From NCBI GenBank assembly GCA_963924555.1, contig OZ004588.1, positions 6,669,205 through 6,733,204 of the forward strand: a stretch of DNA of 64,000 bases, in the 5' to 3' direction. The DNA comes from Crambe crambe. Its lineage: Eukaryota; Porifera; Demospongiae; Poecilosclerida; Crambeidae. The position numbers and the translations under genes are program-made. Of the stretch, positions 24,540-35,211 are shown piece after piece. How positions within the stretch are numbered: the stretch's first letter is position 1; each line of letters starts with the position of its first letter. The notes below the pieces were generated by a model, which saw nothing but the letters and a program-made list of their open reading frames with translations, did not search any database and was not told the DNA's origin.

Positions 24540-25010
24540 ATTTATATACTAGGGCAATGTTCAACATTCAGTTGACAGCGAGCAAGCAAGCAAGTATTCA
24601 ACTATTTAGAAGATTTTGCTGTTTATTTTATATGTACAACTACTACTTTAGCTTTAGACAGTGAGTAAGTGAGCATGATAGGCTCCAGTGCTTGTTATTG
24701 CTGTCAGAGACAAGAGTCATGTAAGTGGTGGTTCCAACCAGAAAGCTCCATGCATCAAAAGCTGTAAATACTTACCACAAGCACTTAGATAAGCCAAGCA
24801 CCTACAATTCACTTTTACTTTAGCTTTAGATAGTGAGTAAGTGAGCATGATAGGCTCCAGTGCTTGATATTACGTCAGAGACAAGAAGTCATGTAGGTAA
24901 GTGGTGGTTCCAACCAGAAAGCTCCATGCATCAAAAGCTGTAAATACTTACCACAAGCACTTAGATAAGCCAAGCGCCTACAATTCACTTAGACCCTTTA
25001 CCAACTCAAA
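24540..25010 (+). repeat. Dispersed element with internal 175-bp tandem duplication
   Basis: The segment from 'gctttagacagtgagtaagt' to 'agataagccaagcacctaca' (about 24,651-24,820) is repeated directly at about 24,827-25,000 with few changes. The whole stretch, including the 5' part 'caatgttcaacattcagttg', has an inverted relative at 43,660-43,995 without the duplication. Confidence 0.75.
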
Positions 25011-25518
25011 AGGGTCTGGCTAGCCCAAGAGCAAAACCAAGTGGAACAAGACAGCAGCTGAGAAGCTCCTGGAACACAACTGGCATTGATAGGCCCTGAT
25101 CACCTTACTGCGCATGCGCGCTCGGGAAAATGGAATAGATGCACCGCTGGTGACTCAACTGATTATAATTGGGACATGCACAGTCATAATATATGCCTGG
25201 AGTAGACCTAGACATAATTCTTCTACTTCCATGAGTCATGATCTGAGAGTCAGCTTGCTTGCTGCACATGCGCTGGCTTGCTGAATTAAGCTATGTAGCT
25301 ATGTATATGGTTAGGCCACTATTTGTTGATCATAAGTTTCTCATCAGATGGTTTTGCTCAGACTGATGCTGGCGGGCGGCATAATATAAGCCATTATGTC
25401 ATTATTTTGATAGTTCTTTTCTTGGAAAAACCACAGGAGTTGATACAGTCAGAAGTGATGCGGTATAGAAATTCAATTATAATGGCCAAATCCTGTAGGT
25501 AGAGTAAACTAATGCGGG

Positions 25519-25519
<1 letters not shown>

Positions 25520-25552
<33 letters not shown>
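25520..25552 (+). repeat. 33-bp poly-G tract
   Basis: Uninterrupted G run after 'aatgcgggc'. Confidence 0.9.
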
Positions 25553-25553
<1 letters not shown>

Positions 25554-26521
25554 GAGAAACTTGTAATCAACCAATAGTGGCCTTATACAAGCAGCATTGG
25601 ATCACTGTCATGATGAGGAAGATGAAGAGTACAGTGGAAAAGCACATCAATGACTAGTAAGTGATTTTGTTTGGAGCTATAATTATTGTATTCACTAGCT
25701 ATAGTACATTATCACTAGCTATGGTATTAGCTACATTATAGTGAGTCAAAAGAACATCCACTGGAAGTGATGCAATTGGCAAAATGGAAAATCTTTTACC
25801 ACACATCCACAAGAGATTTAAACACGCTGATATGGCTCAGTTGGAGTGTCTGTATGTGTGAGGAAGGAACTGCCGTGGGACATGCCTGTTCCCTCATCAC
25901 CATCATCAATCCCATCCATCTGGGAAACAAAAAAAAAATCTTGAAAGATTAAAACTGTCACTATAGCCGCTAGTATACATCACCAAGATCACCACTGCAC
26001 AACCACCTCATCCTATAAACATAAACAGGCCATTTTATGGAGAACAATACTGATGATGAAGGTGTATAATGTACATCAGTTTGAAGTTGCAAAATTTTTT
26101 GAGTTGAACCTCCTGAACATAAAAATCCTATAATTAAACGCTGGCTCATTGGGCTATTCATAGCCTCGTTCCCATACAGGCCTATTTTTTTTTCGGAGGC
26201 TAAGGCTATTCAGAGAGAACGAGCAAGATAATATGGCAGGCAGTAATGATGCATGCATCTGAGGGTTGCCTCTTGCCTGGTGGACCCAGCACTAGACATA
26301 GGTAGGGGAGTGTGTGTTGGCTGAAACATCCTCCCAAAACTAGGGGTTTATTCATTGTCCCCCTTGTAATTTCACACCCAAGCGAGTGTAGATCAAAAAC
26401 AAATTACATTATAAGCACATATGTACATTTTGGAATAAATAACTATTAGCTATAGGAAGTTATTAGCTAGCTACTGTTTTATTTTTGATGTTCTAGCTAT
26501 AAATGTTCTTCTTGCTGACAA

Positions 26522-26902
26522 CTATCCACGATTAATGAGATAGCTGATAACCTTTGGAGCAACAGAGGCAAGTATGGGAAGAAGCACTGACAAAACTGCT
26601 TGTTCATCAGCTTCCACACTTTCTTGGTTTTCTCCAACGGCACCAGTCCCACTTTTACCAGAGTGGGAACCCCTGAGAGCCCGAGACTCTATAAACTCAA
26701 TCCCAGCCCTACTAGGACTTGCATGTGCTGCTTTGACCAACTTCTTGAGTGTTTCCTCCTCAATGGAGGCCAATTTATTTTTGAATTCTAGTTCAGCTAT
26801 TTCAGCAAGCAGTTGTTTCTCGTCATATCCTTGAATAGTAGGTGCAGAATACCCCACAATGAGAACAGATGCAAAAACAAGAAGAAGAGCAATCCCTTGC
26901 AT
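26522..26902 (-). CDS. Secreted precursor with hydrophobic C-terminal peptide (bridging member)
   Basis: Single exon, 126 aa. Residues 1-19 are a signal peptide (MQGIALLLVFASVLIVGYSA). The pro-segment (about 27-60, with KQLL.EIAELEFKNKLASIEEE and LKKLVKAA) matches the pro-segment of the genes at 32.7 and 40.4 kb. The C-terminal part has an acidic EADEQ block followed by an apolar, probably helical tail (AVLSVLLPILASVAPK and on to INRG), matching the EADEQ/QADEQ plus tail of the 27.8-kb gene and of the plus-strand array. This gene therefore links the two groups. It ends in Arg-Gly, a possible amidation substrate. TTTTGGGATTTTCC with TTTTAAAA lies upstream (27,015-27,040). A membrane-active or signalling peptide is possible. 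Function is unproven. Confidence 0.75.
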   Translation of the reverse strand: MQGIALLLVFASVLIVGYSAPTIQGYDEKQLLAEIAELEFKNKLASIEEETLKKLVKAAHASPSRAGIEFIESRALRGSHSGKSGTGAVGENQESVEADEQAVLSVLLPILASVAPKVISYLINRG

Positions 26903-27802
26903 ATTTGTTCAATTCAATTAAACAGCAACAGTTGATAAGTTTTATTAGATGTGTCTCTCAGCTGCTGAAGATTTCAGAGTTGTCAGCTGTAATAATGCAT
27001 GCAGGTGCCACTTTTAAAAGGAAAATCCCAAAATTGTTGTTTTATTACGTTTCAAAAGAAATGCATGAATGCATCCATCAAGTTTGAAAACTTGTACATA
27101 TTCTATGAACAAACTTGAATCATGACTTTTAAGAACTCAAATCCCCTTAGGACCTCATTTGACATTCATAGCCTTATTCAGCGATGTAATGTTATTGAAA
27201 ACATAATTCAATCAAGCTATTGTGGCTCTTTTTCGGCATCATGGCTCAGTCTAACTTTCCCAATTCAGACTATAGTAACAAGTTTTACAGACAAGACCAC
27301 TATAGTAATCTATAGTAATCTATACTCGTGCAATAGCAGCAAAAAGAAGCATCATGAAGCAGCATCATCATGATAGTGCCCATCACTATTCATTATAGTT
27401 ATTATTGTAGCCCCTTCTATTAATGGGTTCGTTTTCTTCAGTCAAAACTACCTTCTATCATAATTCTATCAATGGTCTTCATTGATACTTCACACAGAAA
27501 GTTTTCATTATTGCAACCAAAGAAGTGGAGGGGCAGCCCCCCACACTAGTGATGATGACCTTTTGCCTGCATAGCTAGCTAGCTATAACGTTGCAGCTTC
27601 TGCGGTATTTGTGATAAACCGAGCGTGCATGCTTGCCCCAAGAATTAATGCTTGCATTTCCCTAGTAGCTAGTGATAAACTAGTACAAAAGGATTAATAT
27701 CATGTACAGTAGCTGATGAATAACATAGTAAAAATGTACACACAATTTATAGTCTGTTTATCAGTTGCAGTTCAATTAGCTATTATTGTACATTACGGCT
27801 AC
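26903..27802. other. Intergenic with promoter of the 26.5-kb gene
   Basis: Apart from the promoter-like motif near 27,015-27,040 (minus) there is no recognisable gene. Open frames on the plus strand are unsupported. Confidence 0.5.
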
Positions 27803-28243
27803 TTAGCCACTGTAATTGGATGCTATCAACTCAATCAACTTCGGAAGAATCATTTTAAGTATGGGAAGTAGCATTGAGAAATCTTGCTCATCAGCTTCCA
27901 TCTTTCTCTCATTTTCATATTGACGAGAGAGGAGCTCAAAGAACTTATTTCCTTTAACCCCAGCCACCTTTGAACTTGGAGTCTTCACAAGCTCCTTGCT
28001 GATGAGATCAAAAATCATGTTTCCGATATTCTTTTTTTGTTTGATATCATCGGTATCGGATTCATCAGGCTTCAACCATTTGAAGCCAACACGTAAGAGA
28101 TCCATCAAGTCTAATTTCTGTTCTCGAATCAGATTCGATGGCAGAATGTTCTCTTCAATCACAGCCTTGAAGTCTTTTTCCCCCACGGGTGCAGAAAAAC
28201 CCACGATGAAAACTGACGCAATCACCAAAAGAACCCCTTGCAT
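27803..28243 (-). CDS. Secreted precursor with EADEQ block and hydrophobic tail
   Basis: The frame is open to 28,327, but the start at 28,243 is chosen because it gives MQGVLLVIASVFIVGFSAP, the family signal peptide; product 146 aa. The middle contains a Lys/Asp-rich pro-segment and the family motif AGVKGNKFFELLSRQ (compare AGV.RGN.FLELLSGQ in the 44-50 kb genes). After KMEADEQ comes an apolar tail with two Pro (FSMLLPILKMILPKLIELIA) ending in SNYSG. The C-terminal Gly would allow amidation. The alternating Leu/Ile/Lys pattern is like amphipathic, membrane-active peptides. That likeness is only compositional. Confidence 0.7.
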   Translation of the reverse strand: MQGVLLVIASVFIVGFSAPVGEKDFKAVIEENILPSNLIREQKLDLMDLLRVGFKWLKPDESDTDDIKQKKNIGNMIFDLISKELVKTPSSKVAGVKGNKFFELLSRQYENERKMEADEQDFSMLLPILKMILPKLIELIASNYSG

Positions 28244-29706
28244 GCTTGCGATCGACTTTGAGATAAAATTCAGCAGCACAATAATAATTAGTGAATCAGA
28301 GTCTTCAAGATGGCAGCTCAATTTCACCTTAGTAGCTGGCTAGCTGGGATGTCACTATTTTATAGCTGTAGTGGTTATACAAGCAGTCCCAATATTCCAA
28401 TCAAATTTTTTGGGACACAGCAGCTATGCATGATTATAGCTAGTTGTTTTCATTTATGTCATTAACTATAAACTTTTATAGGGTGTAATAGCTCAAAGTT
28501 TGTCAAGAGAGAGTCATGCGTGTGCATCCAACGTCATGACCTCTAGCTATTCATGTTAAGAAAAAAAATTGTGATTTTAAGTAATCCCCCGAAGAAAAAC
28601 TTGATTTGTCCTCCTTCATTCAGTGAGTAGCTTTCATAAACACATTCTTAGCTGTTATCAAAAGCCAACTAACTTTCCCCTGGATAAATTTTTTGGTGAG
28701 TAGAGTTTTGAATATATAGTTCTATGTGATTTGTGTATAGTTATTTTCACGAAACGCATCATTCCTGTTTTCGAAAGCAATTCAATTCAACTGATTTTCC
28801 CCCTGGATAAATAATTTGATGAGATGACTATTCCCAACCATCATCACTGTCCACATGCTTTTAAAATAACTAGAATGCACATGTTGTTATCTGACCACTA
28901 TAATAATGTACAGTAGCTAGCTTTGTAGAGTCATTTATGTTATACAGTGGAACCTTTGATAATTACGGGACACTCTGCTGAAAGAGGACAAAAAGGACAA
29001 CACATCATCCATGAATTATAGCGTCCTTTATACAAAGGTTAAAAATGCTGGCAATTTTAACATGATAATAATTGGTCCCTGGCCCAACAATTATCCTCTC
29101 CAGAGTGTCCTTATTCAGAGGTCTCACCGTAGCACAAAGGGGACAAGCCTGCTACATGCATGTTATTATGGCTACCCCACAATGAAACTGACGTACATAG
29201 TCACCAGTAGAATGAGAGCAAACCCTTGAAAATTTGGCAAGATAGTTGGTAGCAATGAAAATTTGAACGGAAAAGCTGTTCTTCCTGTATCGTATATAGC
29301 ACAGTAGCTTAATTGAGCATTTTGCTGCATCTTGAACAGACATAATTATAGCTACAGAAACCCCCAAAATCCCAAAGTTTCTAGAAGTACAATAGCTAAA
29401 CTCAGCAAACTATTCACAAAGTTAAGGGTGCCAATACATCCCACCCACACATGGTTGCTATGGAAAACTAACATTATTTTGCAAAAAGATAATCTATCTT
29501 GGACCAAGTTAATTATTACATTAGCTACTATAGTTACTACACATGCACACACCAATAATGAAGAGTGAATGTCTGATGAAAATCACAGATGCTACAACTG
29601 ATATCATTCTCAATTACGATTCTCGAGATTTGCACAATACAAATCTGGATAATATTTCACACACATACTTTATAAAAATATAGCTAGTTATAGTTTGTTC
29701 ATTTAT
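28244..29706. other. Intergenic, no gene seen
   Basis: Upstream region of the 27.8-kb gene with a CTATAAAATAG motif on the minus strand near 28,360, then AT-rich sequence. Overlapping short frames at 29,011-29,568 have no family support. Confidence 0.5.
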
Positions 29707-30389
29707 CTATTTGGTGCACACGACACAGGAGAGTTCATTACCTTCTGCATAAGGAGGACACTTAATGCCTTGGCAATACACTTCAGTGAAATAAAATAGA
29801 GCTCCATTGTTGTTTGAAACACTACCAGGAATGGATTCTGCATTCACATCCACACACGTATAGGACATTCGTTGACGGTCAGTATAAGTAGCTTCTGTCA
29901 TGAGGTAGCCATGGTACTCTCTGGTCCATGAGGAGGGACAGTTGACTTTCCCTGGGATCATGATCTTTGCACCACGTGCTGAAGTATAACATGCAACACA
30001 GGGAACATTATGATTTACAAGATTGCCAAATGTAGGAGGACTTTTGCTCGCATGTGTTTCATACTCAGCACCATACACTTTGGCATGACCACTTTGATGA
30101 CCAGTGGTAACTCCTAGAAATTCTGGTTGATCAGGCAGACACAAATAATCAGATCCTCCTCCTTTATGGTTATAAAAGGATCCAGCTGCTACTCCACTAT
30201 AGACTAGCTGGGTTCCCTCTGTGTCAGGACACATAGTCCTCCCCCAACGAATGTAGTTGGCACCTCCTGCAAGGAAACAGGAATCTAACTACACTAGCAA
30301 GCTATTTAGCCTCATCCCCATCAGGCTCTTAATTTCCCCTCATAGCTATAGCTAGATATGAAATGAACAGCTACAATATGTAATCCTTG

Positions 30390-30423
<34 letters not shown>

Positions 30424-31256
30424 ATATTATATTAGCTAATCACCTGACCTTGAGTTTGTCCCTTAGTTTTTCCTGTGAAGAGTACCACGGTATTTATAAC
30501 CCTGGTTACTCCGTTGTCATTGATCTGAGTGTCTGTCTGATATTTAACATTGGGTGTCTCTCCACGGTGCCGTACGGAGGTGGTACCATTATCAGGAACA
30601 GCATGGGCATTAGCTGTACAAGGTGCATGTACAATTCTGCATGAATAGTCAGTGACCTGTGAACTAGCTACATAGCAGTCAGTGGTAACCTCTAACATGC
30701 TTTGATGAGGTTGTCCTGAACTACATACATACATGGAACAGTGGAGTAGGAATAGGAAATTTATTGAGGGGGCAGGAACGAATCACAGTAATAGCAACAA
30801 ATATCCAGAGTAATTGTCATTACATTGAGCATATGCATTAGATAACAGTCAGCAAGCAGCAGTGAAATTGCTGACATCATGCAATGACAGCATTCATGCA
30901 TGTAATTGCTTGGTGCTTGGTCCTTGGTGCTATATTTTTACTTTCAAAATACTCAAGTTAGCTGTTCATATTATTGGGGGGGGGGGGGAGGGGGGGGGGG
31001 GCAGTGCCCCTCCATCTATAGTATTGGGGAGGCAATGACCCCCCATCTATAGTATTGGGGAGGCAATGACCCCCCCCCCCCTGCCCCCCTATTCCTACTC
31101 CACTGTAGAAGTATATATACTCTTGAATTCTATTCTACATGTATGTATTGTATACCTATACTACAGCAGACATGTGTACGTACCTGTTTCACTCAAGATG
31201 TTGATCATGAGTACTAGCGATGCCATTATTGCTCCTGCTCTGATGTATGCCATCAT
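29707..31256 (-). CDS. Short-chain collagen C4-like secreted protein (3 exons)
   Basis: The exons are 31,256-31,184 (73 nt), 30,715-30,449 (267 nt) and 30,266-29,707 (560 nt), with donors GTACGT and GTCAGG, acceptors TTCAG and TGCAG, all junctions in phase 1. The product is 299 aa. Exon 1 gives a signal peptide (MMAYIRAGAIMASLVLMINI). Exon 2 is a 89-residue variable region with few cysteines that ends in a Gly/Gln-rich stretch (GKTKGQTQGQ) where relatives carry Gly-X-Y repeats. Exon 3 is the conserved C-terminal domain: GANYIRWGRTMCP, LVYSGVAAGSFYNH, GGGSDYLCLPDQPEF, NHNVPCVACY, CPSSW, EYHGYL, CVDVNAE, GALFYFTEVYC and CPPY. This domain is common in sponges and some other invertebrates, in proteins named short-chain collagen C4-like. 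No collagen triple helix is visible here. Role: extracellular matrix or secreted recognition, inferred. Confidence 0.8.
30392..30422 (+). repeat. 31-bp poly-G tract in intron 2 of the collagen C4-like gene
   Basis: An uninterrupted G run on the plus strand, hence poly-C on the coding strand, about 25 bp downstream of the exon 2 donor. A second interrupted G tract is at 30,976-31,001 in intron 1. Confidence 0.9.
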
Positions 31257-31442
31257 GTGTTAGAACCAGCTTGCTATATTATAGATGTCTCTGAAAGGTC
31301 TCTGCAGCTAATGATCTGGTCAAATCCCTGCATGCAAAATACGGTGGGAACCATGTCTTTTATAGTAATCAATTAATATAATACAGTGAGTATAATTATT
31401 ACATACAAGTATTATTCCCCCAACCAATTTATACATGATATT

Positions 31443-31605
31443 ATGCTGCTGTGTCAGCCAATATTAATAGCCGCTATACATAAAGTTTTAGCGCAGTGCA
31501 CAGCACTTTAGTGACCCTTGCAATTATGCTGTGTCAGCCAATATTAATAGCCGCTGTACATAAAGTTTTAGTGCAGTGCACAGCACTTTAGTGACCCTTG
31601 CATGT
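31443..31605. repeat. Tandem duplication of about 80 bp
   Basis: 'gctgtgtcagccaatattaa' to 'gcactttagtgacccttgca' is present twice in a row, differing at two or three bases. Confidence 0.85.
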
Positions 31606-31865
31606 CATTGAGTTTTGTAATACATACATGCATAACATTTTAACTGGACACCTGGTGAAGACACCTGGTGAACTGACCCATCCATGGTATTCATGGGAAG
31701 ATATATAAAAGATCACTTATATTGCATCGCTGCTACTACAAGTAGCATTAAACTTTAAACTGCATTGCTGAGTATACAACTTAACCCATTGTCGTCATAA
31801 GACTAGCTATGTACTTAAGCAATAGTGCCATAATTTTAATTATTAGTGGCTATGAATACATAATT

Positions 31866-32348
31866 GGAATGGGGGGAAAGGTGACTCCACTAGCTACATC
31901 ACTATTTGAATGGAGGGAAGGGTGACACCACTACATTACTACATCAGTACTTCAATATTAATTGCATGGAATGGGGGGAAGGGTGACACCACTACATCAC
32001 TACATCAGTACTTCAATATTAATTGGGGGGAAGGGTGACACCACTAGCTACATCATGCAGTACTTCAATATTAATTGCTGGAATGGGGGGAAGGGTGACA
32101 CCACTACATCACTACATCAGTACTTCAATATTAATGGGGGGAAGGGTGACACCACTAGCTACATCAGTACTTCAATATTAATTGCTGGAATGGGGGGAAG
32201 GGTGACACCACTGCATCACTACATCAGTAGCTACTTCAATAGTAATTGCTGGAATGGGGGAAGGGTGACACCTACATCAATATTAATTGCTGGAATGGGG
32301 GGAAGGGTGACACCACTACATCACTACATCAGTACTTCAATATTAATT
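31866..32348 (+). repeat. Minisatellite, unit about 55-60 bp, 8-9 copies
   Basis: The unit contains 'ggggggaagggtgacaccac', 'tacatcactacatcag' and 'tacttcaatattaattgc'. Copies differ by small deletions, and the open frames over it are repeat artefacts. Confidence 0.9.
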
Positions 32349-32463
32349 CATTTCATATGTACGTAGCTACATATCACCTGACAATCTCCTGTGTAGTTAT
32401 GATTAGCTCCATGACTTTTCTTTCTTGTCATAAGTTTGTTGAATGATGCATTATTTCAAGTGA

Positions 32464-32466
32464 CAT

Positions 32467-32499
<33 letters not shown>

Positions 32500-32525
32500 C
32501 TCTGTCTATCTGTTTCTTTGTCTAC
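32464..32525 (+). repeat. (TGTC)n microsatellite
   Basis: About 60 bp of TGTC/TGTT units with a few changes. Confidence 0.85.
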
Positions 32526-32744
32526 TTTTTTTTATTTTGAGGTATATGCTTATGATATGTATGGCCTGGATAAAATTATAATGATGGACACAGAACACAG
32601 ACACTATAGTCTTTCACAAACATGTACAACATAATTTATGATAAAGTCTGATAGCCATAATCACTATAGCTAGCTACTATTAAATGGCACACTTATTTTT
32701 GTCCGATAAAATTAATGGTTCTGTATAGTCATCAACCTGTGTAG

Positions 32745-33602
32745 CTAGTCAAACAAGAGAAACTTTAGCAGCTTCGAATAAATGGTGCTTAGAGGCACTG
32801 AAGGATCAGTTTCAAAGAGGTTCTTTGGAAGCCTTTGGTCTTTGACCTCGTCATATGCAGGGAATTCCAATGGGATCTTTTCTATGTAGCGTCTCATTTG
32901 ATCTGGAGTTAAAGGTCGCTGCATACTTCTGGTAGAATCGTCCACTGGCATGTAACGTTTCATGTGCTCTGCCATCTTGTTGGTTGAAGATCGCTGCATA
33001 CTTCCAGTAGAATCGTCCAATTTCAAAGAATCCACTGACATGTAACGTTTCAATTGATTCGCCATCTTGTTGGTTGAAGATCGCTGCATACTGCCGGTAG
33101 AATCATCCAATTTCAAAGGACCCACTGACATGTAGCGTTTCATTTGATTTGCCATCTTGTTGGTTGAAGACTGTTGCATGCGTATCTTATGGGACAGAGT
33201 GTTTCGAGCATATTTCCTCAAGAGCTTCAAGAAACTTCCAGCTAACTTAGCCTTTTCAGTTTCCTTTGACCATGGGTATTGTGGCAGCATGTCACCATAG
33301 CTTTGTATCTTCTTGAGTAGGCGAAATTGACTGAAGTTGTTTTGTGTACTGAAGTTGTTTTGTGTACTGAAGTTGTTTCGTGTAGTGAAGTTGTTTGGTG
33401 TAGTGAAGTTGAAGGTTGCATTAAATGCTGCTTTGACCAATTGCTTCAACTTTTCATGTGCAATGGAGGCCAATTTATCTTTGAATTCTTGCTCAATTAT
33501 TTTAACAAAGAGTTGTTTCTTATTGTCTTCTCGTGCAGTGGGTGCAGAATAGCCCACAATGAAAATAGCTCCAACAACCAGAAGAAAAGCAAGCTTATGC
33601 AT
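32745..33602 (-). CDS. Secreted repeat-containing precursor, MHKLAF group
   Basis: Single exon, 285 aa. Signal peptide 1-19 (MHKLAFLLVVGAIFIVGYSA). Pro-segment KQLFVKIIEQEFKDKLASI and LKQLVKAAFNATF, shared with the 26.5- and 40.4-kb genes. Next comes an Asn/Thr/Phe stretch with repeated NNF(S/T)T units that offer several N-glycosylation sequons. GSFLKLLRKYARN matches the (G/V)..FLNLL.NYAQN block of the 44-51 kb genes. Then about three long repeats, each with SSTNKMANQMKRYM and LKLDDSTGSM. The end is VPLSTIYSKLLKFLLFD, almost the same as in the 40.4-kb gene. Promoter-like CTGCATTTAGC (inverse of the TATA-type box) is at 33,724-33,734. Function unknown. Confidence 0.75.
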   Translation of the reverse strand: MHKLAFLLVVGAIFIVGYSAPTAREDNKKQLFVKIIEQEFKDKLASIAHEKLKQLVKAAFNATFNFTTPNNFTTRNNFSTQNNFSTQNNFSQFRLLKKIQSYGDMLPQYPWSKETEKAKLAGSFLKLLRKYARNTLSHKIRMQQSSTNKMANQMKRYMSVGPLKLDDSTGSMQRSSTNKMANQLKRYMSVDSLKLDDSTGSMQRSSTNKMAEHMKRYMPVDDSTRSMQRPLTPDQMRRYIEKIPLEFPAYDEVKDQRLPKNLFETDPSVPLSTIYSKLLKFLLFD

Positions 33603-34835
33603 ATCTCTTAATTGGAGAAGAATTTAGCAGCACAATCAATAATACTGTGTATAGGTATAAGGTGGAAAATGAACTTGTGTAACTAACGAAATAGGCAGCT
33701 GGCTAGCTACTGCAGATTTAGTCCTGCATTTAGCTATATAGTCAGAGTCAAAGTGAAAATGAATTCAAAGTATATTTCTAAACAGCTAGTCTTTAATGAA
33801 AAGAAGTCAGCAAAATTGTTTTGGTAAGTATCTATTGTATCTTTTATCCCCTAGAAAAAACATTCTTTTGTTGAGAAAACTGTGGCCATTTTTACAGCAG
33901 ACTGAGTAGCTAGAAGAGGCTGTCTTTCTTCAAAGACAAACTGAAATAAACAATCATGCAGTCATGTGATGGTCTCTGGAAGATAGCTAAGTTTAGTAAT
34001 TGGCCAATTCTCAAATGTGCTTTGGTGAAATTGTCTCAATTAAGAATTAAATTTTGTCATGGGGTGCAGTGAATTACAAAGCTACAGCAAGTATAAAGAA
34101 GTGGCAAAACATGAGAACCTCCGCTCTGAAATAGAACAAACCTCTCAACAAAAGACAATCTCTTTATACTCTTTACAAAATAACTTCCAAAAGAGTCAAG
34201 GATAAGAGGATGAGTCCCAATTGTGTCTATTATTCGGAGGTTCTTTACCAATCTTATCATGGCAATATAGCACTTCAGTGAAATAGAATAGAGCTCCATA
34301 TTCCCTAATGCAGGAGAACTTCGGCTGGCAGATTAACTATACACTTGTGGTGACCAGCATAAATTCTGGTTTACCAGGTAGACCCTAATACTCAGTTTTT
34401 CCTCCTTACTGGGTATGAAAGGATCTAGCTGCCAGGTGGGGTGATTGCCCCCCCCCCTTTTTTTTTTCTCTCGCAGGTTTGACATTGTCCTACTTTCCAG
34501 GACATGTATCTAATCCTCCTTCCTGATTAATGTAGTTGGCACTTCCTGCAAGAGAAGCAGGGGAAGCAGCCCCCCCCCCCCAAACAGTTCAATTTTCCCC
34601 CCCCCCCCCAAACTAACCCAACTTTTCCCCCCCCCCCCCTAATTTTTTTGTAGGCTACTTCCTTTAGCAACCAAAGGTTGTTACACGTAGTCACCAAAGG
34701 AAGTAATTAGGACCAATTTGGGATACTTCAGAGTAGTATGCATTTTTGGCTTCCCACTTCGTGCTGGAGGTCCCTTAAAATTAATTTTCCTGTGAAGATG
34801 AAACAGTCCATCACTACAACAATAATTAATATAGT
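33603..34835. other. Upstream region and decayed collagen C4-like copy
   Basis: 5' flank of the 32.7-kb gene, shared with the flank of the 40.4-kb gene (42,160-42,420), then the pseudogene listed at 34,250-34,560, then poly-C-rich text (34,570-34,640). Confidence 0.55.
34250..34560 (-). pseudogene. Decayed fragment of a collagen C4-like exon
   Basis: In reverse, 'aatgtagttggcacttcctg' and 'tcctccttactgggtatgaa' plus 'ggatctagctgcc' match the start of exon 3 of the intact gene at 29.7 kb (ANYIRWG and AAGSFYN..GGG.). 'cacttcagtgaaatagaata' matches its end (ALFYFTEV). The middle is deleted and frames are broken. It lies about 4 kb from the intact gene, so this was a local duplication. Confidence 0.7.
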
Positions 34836-34840
34836 ACGTG
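34836..34840. repeat. Target-site duplication, left copy (ACGTG)
   Basis: ACGTG directly precedes the left LTR. The same five bases follow the right LTR at 40,018-40,022. A 5-bp duplication is usual for Ty3/gypsy integrases. Confidence 0.9.
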
Positions 34841-35171
34841 TGTAGAGGACCCGGAGCGGGAGTTTGCAAGTATATTAAATTTTAATTGATAGAATAACAA
34901 ACGACACTGACTAGAGCACAAATTCTCAACTAACTATCCAGTTCAACTAAGCTCCTATTTATACAAAAAGTACTAAAACAAGAAAAAACACGCACAACCA
35001 AGTAAAACAGGAAAAGATATGCACAAAACCAATAACCACTATCCCATTACATAATGCACAAATGACAAATCTAGAAACAAGAAAAAGCCTGTCTCAACAA
35101 AAAGCACACACAGCACAAAAGTAATTAATTAATGAAAATGATTGCACAAACTAACCCATCAATCCATTACA
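34841..35171 (-). repeat. 3' LTR of the retrotransposon
   Basis: Begins TGTAGAGGACCCGG and ends CCATTACA on the plus strand, so it has 5'-TG...CA-3' ends. 331 bp, same as the other LTR in all blocks compared. Confidence 0.92.
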
Positions 35172-35190
35172 TTTCCCCCTCCTTTTCCAG
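35172..35190 (-). other. Polypurine tract of the retrotransposon
   Basis: On the minus strand the sequence just before the 3' LTR is GGAAAAGGAGGGGGAAA, the expected primer for plus-strand DNA synthesis. Confidence 0.85.
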
Positions 35191-35211
35191 CATCAAACTT
35201 GTTTGATGCGC

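Larger units (their letters stand above)
22127..26521. other. Long stretch without a convincing gene
   Basis: Several short open frames on the minus strand (22,777-22,989, 22,913-23,122 and 23,713-23,898) could be exon pieces or noise. I recognise no family. Positions 24,540-25,010 contain a dispersed element with a tandem duplication. A 33-bp G run lies at 25,520-25,552. The rest is AT-rich. Confidence 0.5.

Noticed and set aside
31866-32348. Repeat protein with GGKGDTTSYI units
   Set aside because: Minisatellite with irregular unit lengths that switch frame, and no signal or start context.
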